A DNA stretch of 64,000 nucleotides from Streptococcus sp. 29892 (GCF_032594935.1 NZ_CP118734.1:1764001-1828000); one strand, 5' to 3'. Positions 52,001 to 64,000 are shown, counted from the stretch's first letter. Notes: generated from the letters alone by a model not told the origin. Numbers and translations: made by a program.

Positions 52001-53491
52001 AAACTCTCGCAGAACTTGCTCCAAGGGCTTGGAACCACGCACATGCTCATCTGTAATCCCTGTCAGTTCAGTCGTAAATTTACTAAGCGGGTGACCTGGG
52101 TCAATAAATTCATCAAATTCCGCAATGATATTACCCTTGTGCATCTTAGATGCTGCAATCTGAATGAGGGCATTGTTGACAGCGGAAAGACCTGTCGTTT
52201 CCACGTCAAAGACCACATAGGTGGCATCAGATAGAACCATATCTGCTTCATTGTAGACAATGGGAACCGAGTCCTCAACGATATTGGCTTCCATACCAAA
52301 GAGGGGCTTAATTCCAGCCTTCCGAGCAGCATGGTAGCCATGGGGGAAGGATTGAACATTGCCGTGGTCAGTAATGGCCACCGCCTTGTGTCCCCAAGCC
52401 GCCGCACGCGCCACCAAGTCCTCAACAGCAGGCAGGGCATCCATGGTAGACATGTTGGTATGGGCATGAAACTCGACCCGCTTTTCCCCCTCAGGCATGA
52501 GATCCTTACGGATTTCCTTCTTGACCTCCTGGACCTCCTGGACATTCATAGTCAAATCACGAGTGAAGTTATTGGTTTCCACATTTCCACGCACCCGCAG
52601 CCAGTTGCCCTTTTTGACCATGTCAAATTTCTGGGCCTCTTCCTCATTCTTAGCCCACTTCTGCAAGGTAAAGGACGAAGTATAGTCAGTCATCTTAAAG
52701 TTGATAATGACCCGCCCCGTCTTGGTCGTCTTCTGCTCGACCTCAAAGACCAGACCCTCAAAGACAATCCGATTCTCCTCGCTGTCCACCTCAATCATAG
52801 GCGTAATCTCAGCCTTTTCGATATTGACCTTGGCAGGACGATTTTTCTTATATTCTGGGACAAATGGCTGAGCTGCCTCTGGTGGTGGCGCCATTTGCGC
52901 CAGTTGTTCCAGGGCCGCCAAGTTTTCTTCATTAGCCTGCAGGTAAATTTCCTCATTCTGCGCATGGAAGGCCGCAGCCTGCTGCTGCGTCATCTCTTGA
53001 CAAACTTCAATATCCACCGCAAGATTGCCAAAACCAAATCGCTTGTATTGTTCCACAAGGTTTGGCAGGTGATTCTTCCGAAAATGAACGGTGTCAATGG
53101 TTTCAGGACCCTTTATCCACAGGGTATTCTCCCGATAAACAACCTCCAAAGATTGAAACAGAGCCTTGAAACCTGCACTCTGACACAAATCTTCTGTAAA
53201 AGCTTCTGGATAATAGGCCTCTACTAAGCCCGCTTCAAAACTTTCCGCATCGCTGACGATAGAAAATTGAATCCTGTTCCCTACCTTTTCAAACTCCGTC
53301 GCCAAACGAGCCTTGAAAAGTCTATAGTCCATCAGCGGCAAGGGCTTTTCAAAGCGGAAGGTAAATTCCCAGAGTTTGCTGACCTTGTGCAAGACCACTT
53401 TCTCAATCGTTGCAGTCGAAAAAGCCCCTGATTGCTGAGCATCAAGAGGCATCCCGATTTGTTGAAGCAAGAGCTGAAACTTATCTGACAT
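49100..53491 (-). CDS. polC: DNA polymerase III PolC-type alpha subunit
   Basis: 1463-aa replicative polymerase of low-GC Gram-positives. In order it has an N-terminal region, an OB-fold domain (about 230-320), a PHP domain begun by [16 protein letters not shown], the inserted DEDDh proofreading exonuclease ([14 protein letters not shown] and later [12 protein letters not shown]), and the polymerase core. A zinc-binding CPNC/CEEC module and the catalytic [11 protein letters not shown] follow. ATG 53491 is preferred to an ATG two codons upstream because the AAAGGAA site is better placed. A TG-extended TAAAAT lies at 53526-53521. It is a single-gene transcript. Confidence 0.97.
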   Translation of the reverse strand: MSDKFQLLLQQIGMPLDAQQSGAFSTATIEKVVLHKVSKLWEFTFRFEKPLPLMDYRLFKARLATEFEKVGNRIQFSIVSDAESFEAGLVEAYYPEAFTEDLCQSAGFKALFQSLEVVYRENTLWIKGPETIDTVHFRKNHLPNLVEQYKRFGFGNLAVDIEVCQEMTQQQAAAFHAQNEEIYLQANEENLAALEQLAQMAPPPEAAQPFVPEYKKNRPAKVNIEKAEITPMIEVDSEENRIVFEGLVFEVEQKTTKTGRVIINFKMTDYTSSFTLQKWAKNEEEAQKFDMVKKGNWLRVRGNVETNNFTRDLTMNVQEVQEVKKEIRKDLMPEGEKRVEFHAHTNMSTMDALPAVEDLVARAAAWGHKAVAITDHGNVQSFPHGYHAARKAGIKPLFGMEANIVEDSVPIVYNEADMVLSDATYVVFDVETTGLSAVNNALIQIAASKMHKGNIIAEFDEFIDPGHPLSKFTTELTGITDEHVRGSKPLEQVLREFQDFCQDSIMVAHNATFDVGFMNVNYERAGLPIISQPVIDTLEFARNLYPDYKRHGLAALTKRFGVALEHHHMANYDAEATGRLLFIFLKEALEKHNLTNLNQLNTELVAEDSYKKARVKHATLYVVNQVGLKNIFKLVSLSNTKYFEGVPRIPRTVLDAHREGLILGTACQEGEVFDDLLSKGMDDAVKTAGYYDFIEVMPPALYAPMIAKEQFKDMAEIEETIKQLIEVGRRAGLPVLATGNVHYIDPEEEIYREIIVRALGQGAPINWTIGNGENAQPAPLPKAHFRTTSEMLDEFAFLGESLAREIVITNPNAMLDRFEDVQVVKSDLYTPYIEKAEETVAELTYQKAFEIYGNPLPDIIDLRIEKELTSILGNGFAVIYLASQMLVQRSNERGYLVGSRGSVGSSFVATMIGITEVNPMPPHYVCPNCQHSEFITDGSYGSGFDLPDKDCEECGTKYKKDGQDIPFETFLGFDGDKVPDIDLNFSGDDQPSAHLDVRDIFGEENAFRAGTVGTVAAKTAYGFVRGYERDYGKFYRDVEVERLAAGAAGVKRTTGQHPGGIIVFPDYMDVYDFTPVQYPADDVTANWQTTHFNFHDIDENVLKLDVLGHDDPTMVRKLQDLSGIDPQTIPADDKGVMALFSGTEILGVTPEQIGTPTGMLGIPEFGTNFVRGMVEETKPTTFAELLQLSGLSHGTDVWLGNAQDLIKAGIADLSTVIGCRDDIMVYLMHAGLPPKMAFNIMERVRKGMWLKISEEERNSYIQHMKDNKVPDWYIESCGKIKYMFPKAHAAAYVMMALRVAYFKVHYPIYYYCAYFSIRAKAFDLATMSGGLDRVKAKMEEIALKKKNNEASNVEQDLYTTLELVNEMLERGFKFGKLDLYKSHATDFLIEDDTLIPPFVAMDGLGENVAKQLVTARAEGEFLSKTELRKRGGLSSTLVEKMDEMGILGKLPEDNQLSLFDDLF

Positions 53492-53557
53492 GACCATTTC
53501 CTTTGTAGTTCGTTAGAAACATTTTACCATAAATGGAGGAAATTTTCTTGGGGGAGA

Positions 53558-53589
53558 GAAAAAACCTCTTCGGCATTCCAAAAGAGGTT
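53558..53589 (-). terminator. Terminator of dhaS-dhaQ
   Basis: aacctctt (53563-53570) and aagaggtt (53582-53589) form an 8-bp perfect stem, followed on the minus strand by TTTTCTC. Confidence 0.8.
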
Positions 53590-53607
53590 CATCATTTGAT
53601 ACTTAAC

Positions 53608-54597
53608 TTACCAGGCCGCTGCTTCTGTCGGAGCCTGCAAGAAGTCTAGCCAGACTGGATCCTTGACACGACAAAGGGTGACAGATATACCTTCCATATC
53701 CAAACTGGTCATAAACTTACCTGTTTTAATATAGGGTAGTTTCAAGCCTTCTAATTCCAAGAACTGGTACAAATCATTGAGAAAGATGCCTTGCTCCAAC
53801 TCAGACAGGTTCCCTAGATTGTTGACCAAGAGGACATACTCCTCCCCCTCCTTCCAACGGAATTTCAGTTTTAGCTTGTTGACAATTTCATTAGCTAATT
53901 GCTCCGAAGATTCGTAGGTTACGGTGCGATAACCTTCCTCTCCATGAATGCCAATTCCATAGGAAATTTCTCCATCCGCCAAATCAAATAAAGGCTGGCT
54001 GACATCTGGCAAGCTGGCTGACTTGGTCGCAAAACCAATAGTCGCTATCTCTGTTGCTAGAGAGAGACCTAACTGCTCTAAGTCTACTAAATCATAACCA
54101 GCTTGAGCCGCAGCTCCAAGAACCTTATGCAGAAGAATAGTCCCCGCCAATCCCCGATGTCGCATCCGAAAATTATCCTTGGTATCAACAGAAATATCAT
54201 CGTGGGATACAATATATTTCACAGCTATACCTTCTTGTCTTGCTTGCGCGATGGCTTGACCAAAGGTTTCTAAATCTGCCTCAAAGTTTTTTACAATCAG
54301 AAAAACTCCCTTACCCTTATGAACAGCACGAATGGCTGCCAAGACTTCTTCGGCAGTTGGTGGGGTAAAAATCTCTCCATAGACTGCTGCAGTCAGCATT
54401 CCTTTGCCCACGAAACCGACATGGGCCGGTTCATGCCCAGAACCACCACCTGAGATGATGGGAACCAGCTGACTGTCCTGTTCTTTTTGAACTAGAATAG
54501 GTTGATGTTCAAGTTTCTTTACATACTTATTTGTCCGATAGAATCCTTCAATGTAATCCGCAATCACATTATCCTGTCTATTTTTTATAAATACCAT
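53608..54597 (-). CDS. dhaQ: DhaQ, DhaK-like coactivator of DhaS
   Basis: 329-aa DhaK paralogue. It keeps the Gly-rich substrate region SGGGSGHEPAHVGFVGKGML and the His in GIGIHGEEGY that binds dihydroxyacetone covalently in DhaK and DhaQ. In Lactococcus, DhaQ does not act in catalysis but carries dihydroxyacetone to the TetR-like DhaS to switch on dhaKLM. The gene overlaps dhaS by 20 bp and is divergent from dhaKLM, exactly that arrangement. Assignment as DhaQ rather than a second DhaK rests on this context. Confidence 0.85.
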   Translation of the reverse strand: MVFIKNRQDNVIADYIEGFYRTNKYVKKLEHQPILVQKEQDSQLVPIISGGGSGHEPAHVGFVGKGMLTAAVYGEIFTPPTAEEVLAAIRAVHKGKGVFLIVKNFEADLETFGQAIAQARQEGIAVKYIVSHDDISVDTKDNFRMRHRGLAGTILLHKVLGAAAQAGYDLVDLEQLGLSLATEIATIGFATKSASLPDVSQPLFDLADGEISYGIGIHGEEGYRTVTYESSEQLANEIVNKLKLKFRWKEGEEYVLLVNNLGNLSELEQGIFLNDLYQFLELEGLKLPYIKTGKFMTSLDMEGISVTLCRVKDPVWLDFLQAPTEAAAW

Positions 54598-55159
54598 CCC
54601 TCTTCTCCCTCGAATTGTGATTAGAAAATGACTGCTCTAGTAAGGTGATAATTTGACCATACATGCTATGAATAGCACAAGGGGATTGAGCTAGCCCCTT
54701 CTTAATCAGACCAATCCAAGCGCTCGAATGGTAGGTCACTAAAAACTCCTGTTCCTGCCTTGTAAAATATCGACCTTCTTTGGACTGATATTCCGCCAAT
54801 AATTTTTCCATCAGAACCCTAAAATAGCCTTCCAGATAGGTCACAAAGTCATTTTGTCCCTCAATTTCAAACAAGTGTTTGTAAAATACCTGGTTACAAT
54901 CAATGTAATAGAGCAGTTCATCTAAGAGCTTCACCCCACTGATATAGGTCAGATTGTCTGTCACCTGCTCCTGCAATTCTGTTTCAAAAATCCAATCCAG
55001 TAGCTCATACTTGTCCAAAAAATGATTATAAAAGGTTTGACGACGGATACCTGCTTCCTGCATGATATCTACAACAGAAAGCTTATCAAATGATTTTAGC
55101 GATAATTGCCTTTTAAAGGCCTTGGCGATTCTTTTCTTGGTAATCAACGAGGTTGGCAT
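54578..55159 (-). CDS. dhaS: DhaS, TetR-family activator of the dha operon
   Basis: 193-aa TetR-fold protein. The N-terminal HTH spans about residues 28-50 (SVVDIMQEAGIRRQTFYNHF). The C-terminal helical ligand or partner domain should bind DhaQ. Unlike most TetR proteins, DhaS of Lactococcus activates transcription when complexed with DhaQ-dihydroxyacetone. The matching operator lies between it and dhaK. A TATAAT at 55191-55186 and the inverted repeat CTATCA-N6-TGATAG (55194-55211) lie at its own promoter. Confidence 0.85.
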   Translation of the reverse strand: MPTSLITKKRIAKAFKRQLSLKSFDKLSVVDIMQEAGIRRQTFYNHFLDKYELLDWIFETELQEQVTDNLTYISGVKLLDELLYYIDCNQVFYKHLFEIEGQNDFVTYLEGYFRVLMEKLLAEYQSKEGRYFTRQEQEFLVTYHSSAWIGLIKKGLAQSPCAIHSMYGQIITLLEQSFSNHNSREKRDGIYKK

Positions 55160-55220
55160 ATGTCACTTCCTTTCGCTTCCTCTCCATTATACCCTATCAT
55201 GCTTTTGATAGAAACAAAAG

Positions 55221-55242
55221 GGACACATTTTAGAATTTGTCC
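55221..55242. promoter_or_regulatory. DhaS operator
   Basis: GGACACAT-N6-ATTTGTCC matches the Lactococcus DhaS operator as I recall it, base for base. It is centred about 48 bp upstream of the inferred dhaK transcription start, with TATAAT at 55267-55272 and no good -35, as expected for an activator site. Confidence 0.75.
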
Positions 55243-55302
55243 CTTCCTTTTTCAATTATTTAAAAATATAATAACAGTATAAAAAACAAAGGGGTTTATC
55301 TC

Positions 55303-56292
55303 ATGAAAAAAATCATTAACCAACCTGAACATGTCGTTGACGAAATGTTGAAAGGCCTTGTCTTTATGCACCAAGATGTGATTGAGCGTATTGACGGTTT
55401 TGAAGTCATTGTTCGCAAGGCGGAAAAGACTGGCAAAGTCGGCATCATCTCAGGAGGTGGTTCTGGTCACGAACCTTCTCATGCAGGCTTTGTCGGTAAG
55501 GGTATGTTGTCTGCCGCTGTCTGTGGCGCAGTATTTACCTCACCAACCCCAGACCAAATCTTGGAAGCCATCAAAGCAGCTGATGAAGGCGCTGGAGTCT
55601 TCATGGTCATCAAAAACTACTCTGGCGACATCATGAACTTTGAAATGGCACAAGAGTTGGCTGAAATGGAAGGAATCGAAGTGGCTAGTGTCGTTGTGGA
55701 CGATGACATCGCTGTGGAAAATAGCCTCTATACCCAAGGCCGTCGTGGCGTAGCAGGTACCATCCTTGTCCACAAGATTCTCGGTCATGCTGCTGAAACT
55801 GGTAAATCGCTTGCTGAGATTAAAGAATTAGCTGACCGCCTCGTTCCACAAATCAAAACTATCGGTCTTGCGCTTTCAGGCGCTACTGTTCCAGAAGTGG
55901 GCAAACCAGGCTTCGTCCTTGAAGAAGATGAATTTGAGTATGGCGTTGGTATCCATGGCGAACCTGGCTATAAGAAAGAAAAGCTACAACCATCTGCAAA
56001 ATTGGCTGAAGAATTGGTTGAGAAATTGGCTGAAGGCTTTGACATTCAAGATGGTGAACACTACGGTGTCCTTATCAATGGTCTTGGAGCAACTCCTCTC
56101 ATGGAGCAATATGTTTTTGCCAACGACGTTGCGCAATTACTAGCTAAAAAAGGGGTTATTGTCGATTACAAGAAAATCGGTAACTATATGACATCCATTG
56201 ATATGGCTGGACTATCACTGACTTTGATTAAACTAGAAGACCCAAGCTGGATTGATGCTTTACAGGCACCTGTTGAAGTTGTCGCTTGGTAG
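55303..56292 (+). CDS. dhaK: Dihydroxyacetone kinase subunit DhaK
   Basis: 329-aa dihydroxyacetone-binding subunit of the PTS-dependent kinase. ISGGGSGHEPSHAGFVGKGM holds the substrate loop, and the covalent His is in GVGIHGEPGYK at about residue 215. It phosphorylates dihydroxyacetone with DhaL-ADP and DhaM as the phosphate chain from PEP. An AAGGGG-type site precedes the ATG. It is the first gene of dhaKLM and is controlled by the DhaS operator upstream. Confidence 0.95.
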   Translation: MKKIINQPEHVVDEMLKGLVFMHQDVIERIDGFEVIVRKAEKTGKVGIISGGGSGHEPSHAGFVGKGMLSAAVCGAVFTSPTPDQILEAIKAADEGAGVFMVIKNYSGDIMNFEMAQELAEMEGIEVASVVVDDDIAVENSLYTQGRRGVAGTILVHKILGHAAETGKSLAEIKELADRLVPQIKTIGLALSGATVPEVGKPGFVLEEDEFEYGVGIHGEPGYKKEKLQPSAKLAEELVEKLAEGFDIQDGEHYGVLINGLGATPLMEQYVFANDVAQLLAKKGVIVDYKKIGNYMTSIDMAGLSLTLIKLEDPSWIDALQAPVEVVAW

Positions 56293-56302
56293 GAGAACGC
56301 TT

Positions 56303-56878
56303 ATGGATGCAAAAACAGCATTGACATGGATGGAGAAATTCAACGAAAAAATTCAAACGAATAAGGATTATTTGAGCCAACTCGATTCACCGATTGGCGA
56401 TGGAGATCATGGCGGAAACATGGCTCGAGGTATGGCGGCTGTCATGCAGGAGCTATCTGACAAAGACTACGAGAGTGCTGACCAGGTTTTCAAAGTGGTT
56501 GCCATGCAGCTTCTCAGTAAGGTTGGCGGGGCTTCAGGTCCTCTCTATGGCTCTGCTTTTATGGGAATTTCCAAGGCTAGCCAGACTGATACTGATTTGG
56601 CAGATGTGCTACAAGCAGGTTTGGATATGATTCAAAAACGTGGCAAGGCCGAATTAGGTGAAAAAACCATGGTGGATGTTTGGGTCCCTGTCATTGCTGC
56701 CCTAAGAGAAAACCAGCTCTCAGTAGAGGTTATTCATGAGGCTGTTCAGGCAACAAAAGATATCCTTGCGACCAAAGGGCGAGCTTCCTATGTTGGCGAG
56801 CGGTCTATCGGCCATATTGATCCAGGTTCTTTCTCGTCTGGGCTTCTATTTGAAGCCTTGTTGGAGGCAGGACTATGA
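56303..56878 (+). CDS. dhaL: Dihydroxyacetone kinase ADP-binding subunit DhaL
   Basis: 191-aa helical-barrel subunit with permanently bound ADP and two Mg ions. The Asp cluster SPIGDGDHGGNMARGM coordinates the metals, and the nucleotide lid region is KVGGASGPLYGSAFMGIS. The C-terminal GERSIGHIDPGSFSSG contacts DhaK. ATG 56303 has a TAGGAG site 10 bp after dhaK; the open frame extends further but overlaps dhaK. Confidence 0.95.
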   Translation: MDAKTALTWMEKFNEKIQTNKDYLSQLDSPIGDGDHGGNMARGMAAVMQELSDKDYESADQVFKVVAMQLLSKVGGASGPLYGSAFMGISKASQTDTDLADVLQAGLDMIQKRGKAELGEKTMVDVWVPVIAALRENQLSVEVIHEAVQATKDILATKGRASYVGERSIGHIDPGSFSSGLLFEALLEAGL

Positions 56879-57249
56879 CAAAGGTTGGTATCTTACTCGT
56901 ATCCCATTCAAAAAATTTGGCCCAGGGAATCATCGACCTAGTATCTGAAGTCGCCAAAGATATTCCCATCACCTACTGTGGCGGATTGGAGGACGGTAGT
57001 ATCGGAACTAGCTTTGAAATGGTACAAGACAGGATTGAAACAAATCCAGCAAGTACAGTCCTTGCCTTCTTTGATCTTGGGAGTGCTAGGATGAACATTG
57101 AACTGGCTGCCGATTTTTCTGATAAGCAAGTCCTTATCCAAACTGTGCCAGTTGTAGAAGGATGCTACACAGCTGCTGCCCTCTTACAGGCAGGAGCAGA
57201 TTTAAACACCATCCTTGACCAATTACAGGAGCTTGAAATCAAAAAATAA
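56875..57249 (+). CDS. dhaM: PTS-dependent phosphotransferase subunit DhaM
   Basis: 124-aa EIIA-mannose-type domain with the phosphorylated His in LLVSHSKNLAQG (about residue 10). This is the short single-domain DhaM of lactic acid bacteria, without the HPr and EI-like domains of the E. coli protein, so it takes phosphate from general HPr. It overlaps dhaL by 4 bp and ends the operon. Confidence 0.93.
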   Translation: MTKVGILLVSHSKNLAQGIIDLVSEVAKDIPITYCGGLEDGSIGTSFEMVQDRIETNPASTVLAFFDLGSARMNIELAADFSDKQVLIQTVPVVEGCYTAAALLQAGADLNTILDQLQELEIKK

Positions 57250-57258
57250 ATCCATATT

Positions 57259-57290
57259 AAAAGCCGAGTTTTTATAAACTTCGGCTTTTT
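57259..57290. terminator. Shared terminator of dhaKLM and proS
   Basis: aaaagccga (57259-57267) and tcggctttt (57281-57289) pair perfectly over 9 bp. Tails are T-rich on the plus strand (TTTTTC) and moderately so on the minus strand. Confidence 0.8.
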
Positions 57291-57294
57291 CTTA

Positions 57295-59224
<1,930 letters not shown>

Positions 59225-59419
59225 TATCTTTTTTGCACAGGTTTCAGCCCGTGTTCAATTCCTTTCGTAGTTTACTTGATTGGAAGACAAAGAATTAACT
59301 TTTCTAAACCCCTCGCTGACGCTCGAGTTCAAATCTGAAAACTCTCTGTTCCTTTCTTTTTCGTATTTTTCAGAACATCCTGCGTTTAGCACGCATTCAA
59401 TTCCATTTGAAGTTTTTAT

Positions 59420-60679
59420 TTAGAAGAATACACGCATAATGTCATTCCAGGTCACAACTAGCATAAGAACGACCATAATGGCAACTCCTGCCAGCGTGAT
59501 ATAGGATTCCGTTTCTGGTTTAAGTGGTTTTCTGCGAATACCTTCTAGAATGTTCATGACAATCTTCCCACCATCCAAGGCTGGAATAGGGATAAGATTG
59601 AAAATACCGATATTGATTGACAGCATAGCCATCAGGTTAAAAACTGAGAACCAGCCATTTGCAGCAGCTTGATTGCTGACAGAATAAATAGCCACAGGTC
59701 CGCCCAACTGCTTGACATCAAAGTTTGCAATCAAGTTCTTTAAGGCAGTCACAACAATAAGGGCTGTCCCACCTGCTTGCTGGAATCCCCCAATAATCTT
59801 ATCAAAGAAACCTGTTTTTAGAATGGGTGAAACGCCAATTCGGTAACTACCCTCAACCTTTTCAGCGGTCACTGTGATTGTTTTTTCAGCTCCTTCATGC
59901 TCTACGACCAACTCAAAACTTGGAGCTGTAGTCGCTTCCGCTGCGGATTGACTAATAGCGCTAGCAATTTCCGTATAAGTATCCGTTGCTTGACCATTGA
60001 TAGACAAAATTTTATCACCCGTAACGATGCCTGCAGCCTGTAAAGCCCCTCCATCTGTCACACGAACCGCATTAGTCGTTGGGTCAGCAACCCCACCCTG
60101 AGCAAAGACAAGCATGATGAAAATAAAGGTACCTAGAATAAAGTTATTCATAGGACCAGCAAAGTTGGTCATCAATCGACCCCAAACGGTCGCATGCTGG
60201 TATTGAACATCCAGCGGAGCAATGCGAACTTCCGTTCCATCCTCCTCTACAATCGTAGCATCGTGATCAACCTTGTAGGTCTTGCTTTCATCTAACACCA
60301 AGCCTGTGATTTCTAGCTTTTCCTCGAAATCAAAACTAGTCACATTCATGGGTAAGCTAACATTATCAAGCTGTTTTCCAGAAAGATTGATACGAGTAAC
60401 AACCCCATCAGCATTCAAGGTCAGGCTAGCTGGCGTCCCCGTCTTAATTTCCGTCTTATCTTCACCCCAACCAGCCATGCGCACATAGCCACCGAGCGGA
60501 AGGATACGAATAGTATAAGCCGTCCCATCTTTACCAATGTGAGCAAAGATTTTAGGGCCCATACCAATGGCAAATTCTCTGACAAGGATACCCGATTTTT
60601 TGGCAAAGTAGAAATGCCCAAATTCATGAACAACTACAATCACGCCAAATATAAAGATAAAGGCTAAAATTCCCTTCAT
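59420..60679 (-). CDS. rseP: Intramembrane zinc protease RseP/Eep
   Basis: 419-aa site-2 protease. HEFGH (residues 18-22) in the first helix and PIPALDGG in a later helix hold the zinc. A PDZ domain spans about residues 205-265 ([20 protein letters not shown]). In streptococci and enterococci, Eep trims lipoprotein signal peptides and pheromone precursors and cleaves anti-sigma factors, so it could process the 41-aa pro-peptide encoded at 33.8 kb (speculative). It is 9 bp downstream of cdsA. Confidence 0.95.
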   Translation of the reverse strand: MKGILAFIFIFGVIVVVHEFGHFYFAKKSGILVREFAIGMGPKIFAHIGKDGTAYTIRILPLGGYVRMAGWGEDKTEIKTGTPASLTLNADGVVTRINLSGKQLDNVSLPMNVTSFDFEEKLEITGLVLDESKTYKVDHDATIVEEDGTEVRIAPLDVQYQHATVWGRLMTNFAGPMNNFILGTFIFIMLVFAQGGVADPTTNAVRVTDGGALQAAGIVTGDKILSINGQATDTYTEIASAISQSAAEATTAPSFELVVEHEGAEKTITVTAEKVEGSYRIGVSPILKTGFFDKIIGGFQQAGGTALIVVTALKNLIANFDVKQLGGPVAIYSVSNQAAANGWFSVFNLMAMLSINIGIFNLIPIPALDGGKIVMNILEGIRRKPLKPETESYITLAGVAIMVVLMLVVTWNDIMRVFF

Positions 60680-60688
60680 AGTCCCTCC

Positions 60689-61495
60689 TTAAAACAGTCC
60701 AAAGAAGTGCATGATAGGAAAGACAAAGATCATACCATCAAAGCGGTCTAAAATACCACCATGACCTGGAATCAGATTGCCAGAATCCTTAACACCAAAG
60801 TGGCGCTTAATAGCACTTTCTACTAAATCACCAAATTGAACAAAAGCAGAGAAGATGACCACCAATACCAACATCAAGAAGAAGGGATAACCTGCTCGAA
60901 GACTTTTATCAACCAATAAGAAAATAATCGACAAGACGAGAGCGGAGCCAATCCCACCAAAAAATCCTTCCACCGTCTTATTGGGTGATACTTTTGGTAA
61001 TAACTTTCTTCGACCAAATTGGCGACCAACCAGATAAGCCCCAATATCCGTTGCCCATACAATACAAAGTGCAAAGAACACCTTATTCAAGCCATCCGTC
61101 CGTGCCAACAGCAAATTATGAAAACCAATCCCTACATAAAAACTAGATGCAATCGGAAAAACCACATCCGAGTAGTTGTACTGTCCCAAATTAAAAACGG
61201 TCGTTCCGAGAAGAAGGAAGACGACAATAGCATAGGCTGTGTAGTTGCCATCCGTTGGTAAAAAAGTCAGGTAATTCTGCAAGGGCAAGGTCAAAACCAA
61301 ACTTGCCAACATGGCCAAAGTCCCCTCAATCGAGTAGGGAGTTAAGCCGTGCATCTTAATCAATTCAGCCGTAGCAATCATCGCCAATAGGCCTATAAAG
61401 AAATGAAAGGCAGTTCCTCCTAGCAATAAAAAGGGAAGGAAGACCGCAAAAGCAATCCCTCCAAATACCACTCGTTTCTGCAAATCGTTTGTCAT
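60689..61495 (-). CDS. cdsA: Phosphatidate cytidylyltransferase
   Basis: 268-aa membrane enzyme making CDP-diacylglycerol from phosphatidate and CTP. Eight or so helices are visible, and the C-terminal signature SAIKRHFGVKDSGNLIPGHG followed by GILDRFDGM is the CDS motif with the metal-binding Asp residues. It lies 9 bp from uppS and rseP on either side in a lipid-envelope operon. Confidence 0.95.
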   Translation of the reverse strand: MTNDLQKRVVFGGIAFAVFLPFLLLGGTAFHFFIGLLAMIATAELIKMHGLTPYSIEGTLAMLASLVLTLPLQNYLTFLPTDGNYTAYAIVVFLLLGTTVFNLGQYNYSDVVFPIASSFYVGIGFHNLLLARTDGLNKVFFALCIVWATDIGAYLVGRQFGRRKLLPKVSPNKTVEGFFGGIGSALVLSIIFLLVDKSLRAGYPFFLMLVLVVIFSAFVQFGDLVESAIKRHFGVKDSGNLIPGHGGILDRFDGMIFVFPIMHFFGLF

Positions 61496-61504
61496 AACCT
61501 CTCC

Positions 61505-62260
61505 TTACACGCCACCAAAACGTCTGTGGCGACGGTTGTATTCTTTAATCGCTAATTTCAGTGCCTCACCATCAAAATCTGGCCAAGCAACATCTGTAAA
61601 ATACAGCTCACTATAAGCTGTCTGCCAAGGCAAGAAATTACTCAAGCGTAATTCCCCGCTGGTCCGAATAACCAGATCAGGGTCACGAAGAGCAGGCGAT
61701 AGACTTCCGGTATAAAGATAATCTGCAATCAGCTTCTCATTAATATCACCTGGATTAAACTTGGCATCCAAGACATCTTGTGCAATGGCCTTAACCGCTC
61801 TAGTCACCTCATCACGCCCACCATAGTTCAAGGCGAAATTTAAAATCAAACCCGTATTATTCTTGGTTTTTTGCTCTGCCTTATAGAGCGCATTGAGCGT
61901 AGGTTCAGGCAGCTTGGAATGGTCACCAATCATCTGGATTTTAACATTATTGGCATGGAGTTCAGGAACATATTTATCATAAAATTCCACAGGCAAGTTC
62001 ATGATAAAGGCCACTTCCTTCTCGGGTCTGGACCAATTCTCCGTCGAAAAGGCATATACCGTCAAGACTTTAACTCCCAAATCAGAAGCTGTCTTAGTTA
62101 CATTTTGTAAAGCATCCATTCCAGCCTTGTGCCCCATAATTCGCGGCTGCATCCGCTTTTTAGCCCAACGACCATTGCCGTCCATGATGACCGCTATATG
62201 CTTGGGCACCTCAATAGCTGTTTCAATGCTTTCCTTCTTTTTAAATTGAAATTTAAACAT
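61505..62260 (-). CDS. uppS: Undecaprenyl diphosphate synthase
   Basis: 251-aa cis-prenyltransferase that makes the C55 lipid carrier for wall polymers. The first motif is AVIMDGNGRWAKKR with the catalytic Asp, and FALNYGGRDEVTRA and the C-terminal RTSGELRLSNFLPWQ are intact. It heads the uppS-cdsA-rseP operon, with a promoter TTGCTT-18 bp-TATAAT (62363-62334) and a leader of about 65 nt. Confidence 0.95.
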   Translation of the reverse strand: MFKFQFKKKESIETAIEVPKHIAVIMDGNGRWAKKRMQPRIMGHKAGMDALQNVTKTASDLGVKVLTVYAFSTENWSRPEKEVAFIMNLPVEFYDKYVPELHANNVKIQMIGDHSKLPEPTLNALYKAEQKTKNNTGLILNFALNYGGRDEVTRAVKAIAQDVLDAKFNPGDINEKLIADYLYTGSLSPALRDPDLVIRTSGELRLSNFLPWQTAYSELYFTDVAWPDFDGEALKLAIKEYNRRHRRFGGV

Positions 62261-62333
62261 GGTAGTTTCCTTAAGATAGTATTTAGTCTGTTTTCTCTAT
62301 CCTACTGACAAAAAATAAGGATATAATCAGTCT

Positions 62334-62363
62334 ATTATACCATATTTATAGGGATTTAAGCAA
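62334..62363 (-). promoter_or_regulatory. Promoter of the uppS-cdsA-rseP operon
   Basis: TTGCTT (62363-62358) and TATAAT (62339-62334) are separated by 18 bp, with a TG extension (TATGGTATAAT). Confidence 0.75.
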
Positions 62364-62385
62364 AAATCAGCTAGCACAGTCAAGC

Positions 62386-62407
62386 AAAAAACCGAGGCTT
62401 TCCTCGG
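62386..62407 (-). terminator. Terminator of yajC
   Basis: ccgagg (62392-62397) and cctcgg (62402-62407) form a GC-rich stem. The minus-strand tail is TTTTTTGC. Confidence 0.85.
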
Positions 62408-62418
62408 CTTTCAATCAT

Positions 62419-62739
62419 CTATTCTTCAATAGCTGTTTCTGTTTTTTCTTGACTTGCTTCTTCTACGATAGCTGAAGCTGCTGGAGTACTGGCTACACGG
62501 TTACGAATAGCCCCACGTTCAAAGGTTAGGTAAACCCCATCAACGTCCAAGACAACCTTCTTCTCATCGATTTCATCAACAATACCAAACAGACCACCAA
62601 TAGTAACAATCTCATCACCTTTTTTAATCTGACTAAGTGCATCTTGGCGCTGTTTTTGTTGTTTGCGCTGGCTATAGAACATAAAACCAATCATAGCAAG
62701 CATCAAAACAGGAAATAACAATCCTTGTATATCTGGCAT
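62419..62739 (-). CDS. yajC: Preprotein translocase auxiliary subunit YajC
   Basis: 106-aa protein with one N-terminal helix (LLFPVLMLAMIGFMFYSQRK) and then the conserved QDALSQIKKGDEIVTIGGLF domain. The C-terminus is acidic and Ala-rich. YajC associates with SecDF; its role is auxiliary. It is a single-gene unit with its own promoter, which overlaps the purA terminator. Confidence 0.92.
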   Translation of the reverse strand: MPDIQGLLFPVLMLAMIGFMFYSQRKQQKQRQDALSQIKKGDEIVTIGGLFGIVDEIDEKKVVLDVDGVYLTFERGAIRNRVASTPAASAIVEEASQEKTETAIEE

Positions 62740-62771
62740 TTTTTTACCTCTTCTTTTAGTTTATGAACATC

Positions 62772-62800
62772 ATTATACCAAATTCCAGCCTAGAAAGCAA
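62772..62800 (-). promoter_or_regulatory. Promoter of yajC
   Basis: TTGCTT (62800-62795) and TATAAT (62777-62772) are 17 bp apart with a TG extension. The -35 overlaps the T-tail of the purA terminator. Confidence 0.75.
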
Positions 62801-62825
62801 AATTCGGTCGCGCAAAAAGACCGAA
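62795..62825 (-). terminator. Terminator of purA
   Basis: ttcggtc (62803-62809) and gaccgaa (62819-62825) pair perfectly over 7 bp. The minus-strand tail is TTTTGC. Confidence 0.75.
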
Positions 62826-62848
62826 CTCTCGTTCAGCCTTTATCCATC

Positions 62849-64000
<1,152 letters not shown>

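Noticed and set aside
52331..53227. 298-aa open frame on the plus strand
   Set aside because: It is antisense to polC with no promoter or ribosome site; the polC frame carries all family motifs.
53608..54597. Second catalytic DhaK
   Set aside because: Overlap with a TetR-type dhaS gene and divergence from a complete dhaKLM favour the DhaQ coactivator role, although the substrate His is kept.

Overview
The window is a low-GC Gram-positive chromosome segment from a Streptococcus, most like Streptococcus suis. The evidence is gene content and order: uppS-cdsA-rseP-proS-polC, pnp-cysE-cysS-mrnC, rlmB-yacP-degV, msmK, leuABCD, and a dhaS/dhaQ-dhaKLM locus. Strong AGGAGG-type ribosome sites, TG-extended -10 promoters and S. 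suis-like intergenic repeats agree with this. Species is inferred from memory of synteny; no search was run. Most genes lie on the minus strand.

Layout: 1-2.6 kb holds an amino-acid permease fragment, a CoA-disulfide reductase fused to a rhodanese domain, and a broken GNAT gene. 2.6-5.7 kb holds a TIM-barrel-like gene under a CcpA-type cre site, then the rlmB-yacP-degV operon. 5.7-7.5 kb holds small membrane proteins and an aromatic-acid-exporter-like protein. 7.6-9.7 kb holds the shared sugar-ABC ATPase msmK and a PucR/CdaR-type regulator. 9.7-16.4 kb is a long minus operon (pnp, cysE, GNAT, nucleoside phosphorylase, small membrane protein, cysS, mrnC). 16.5-18.8 kb has four tandem 58-bp repeats, rpsO, and uraA behind a PyrR-type attenuator. 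18.8-27.1 kb holds an Xre/membrane-protein pair, an opine-dehydrogenase/racemase pair, divergent pbuX and xpt around PurR boxes, rsuA, a GNAT and an MFS transporter. 27.2-31.1 kb holds def and a two-gene ABC exporter with a perfect palindrome on its promoter.

31.2-35.0 kb is the most unusual part. It is AT-rich by eye: an Rgg-type regulator is divergent from a 41-aa membrane-anchored pro-peptide, followed by a 34-aa ORF, a fused MacB-like ABC transporter and a small Sec-secreted protein. This looks like a peptide-signalled export or bacteriocin-like island with no name I recognise. 35.0-40.8 kb holds a Sua5/YciO protein and leuABCD behind a leucine leader peptide, attenuator and CodY box. 40.9-42.2 kb has two near-identical glsB-like genes flanking a type I toxin-antitoxin locus (Hol-Tox-like peptide with convergent antisense RNA), then a cluster of inverted repeats. 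43.6-48.1 kb is a surface-polysaccharide operon (two GT2 enzymes, DUF2304, flippase, DUF2142). 48.3-64.0 kb holds a nitroreductase, polC, the dihydroxyacetone system with its DhaS operator, proS, rseP, cdsA, uppS, yajC and the start-truncated purA.

Together the genes cover core translation and RNA decay, nucleotide salvage, leucine synthesis and dihydroxyacetone use. Accessory modules (the Rgg island, the toxin-antitoxin locus, the glycan locus and mobile-repeat remnants) are interspersed.
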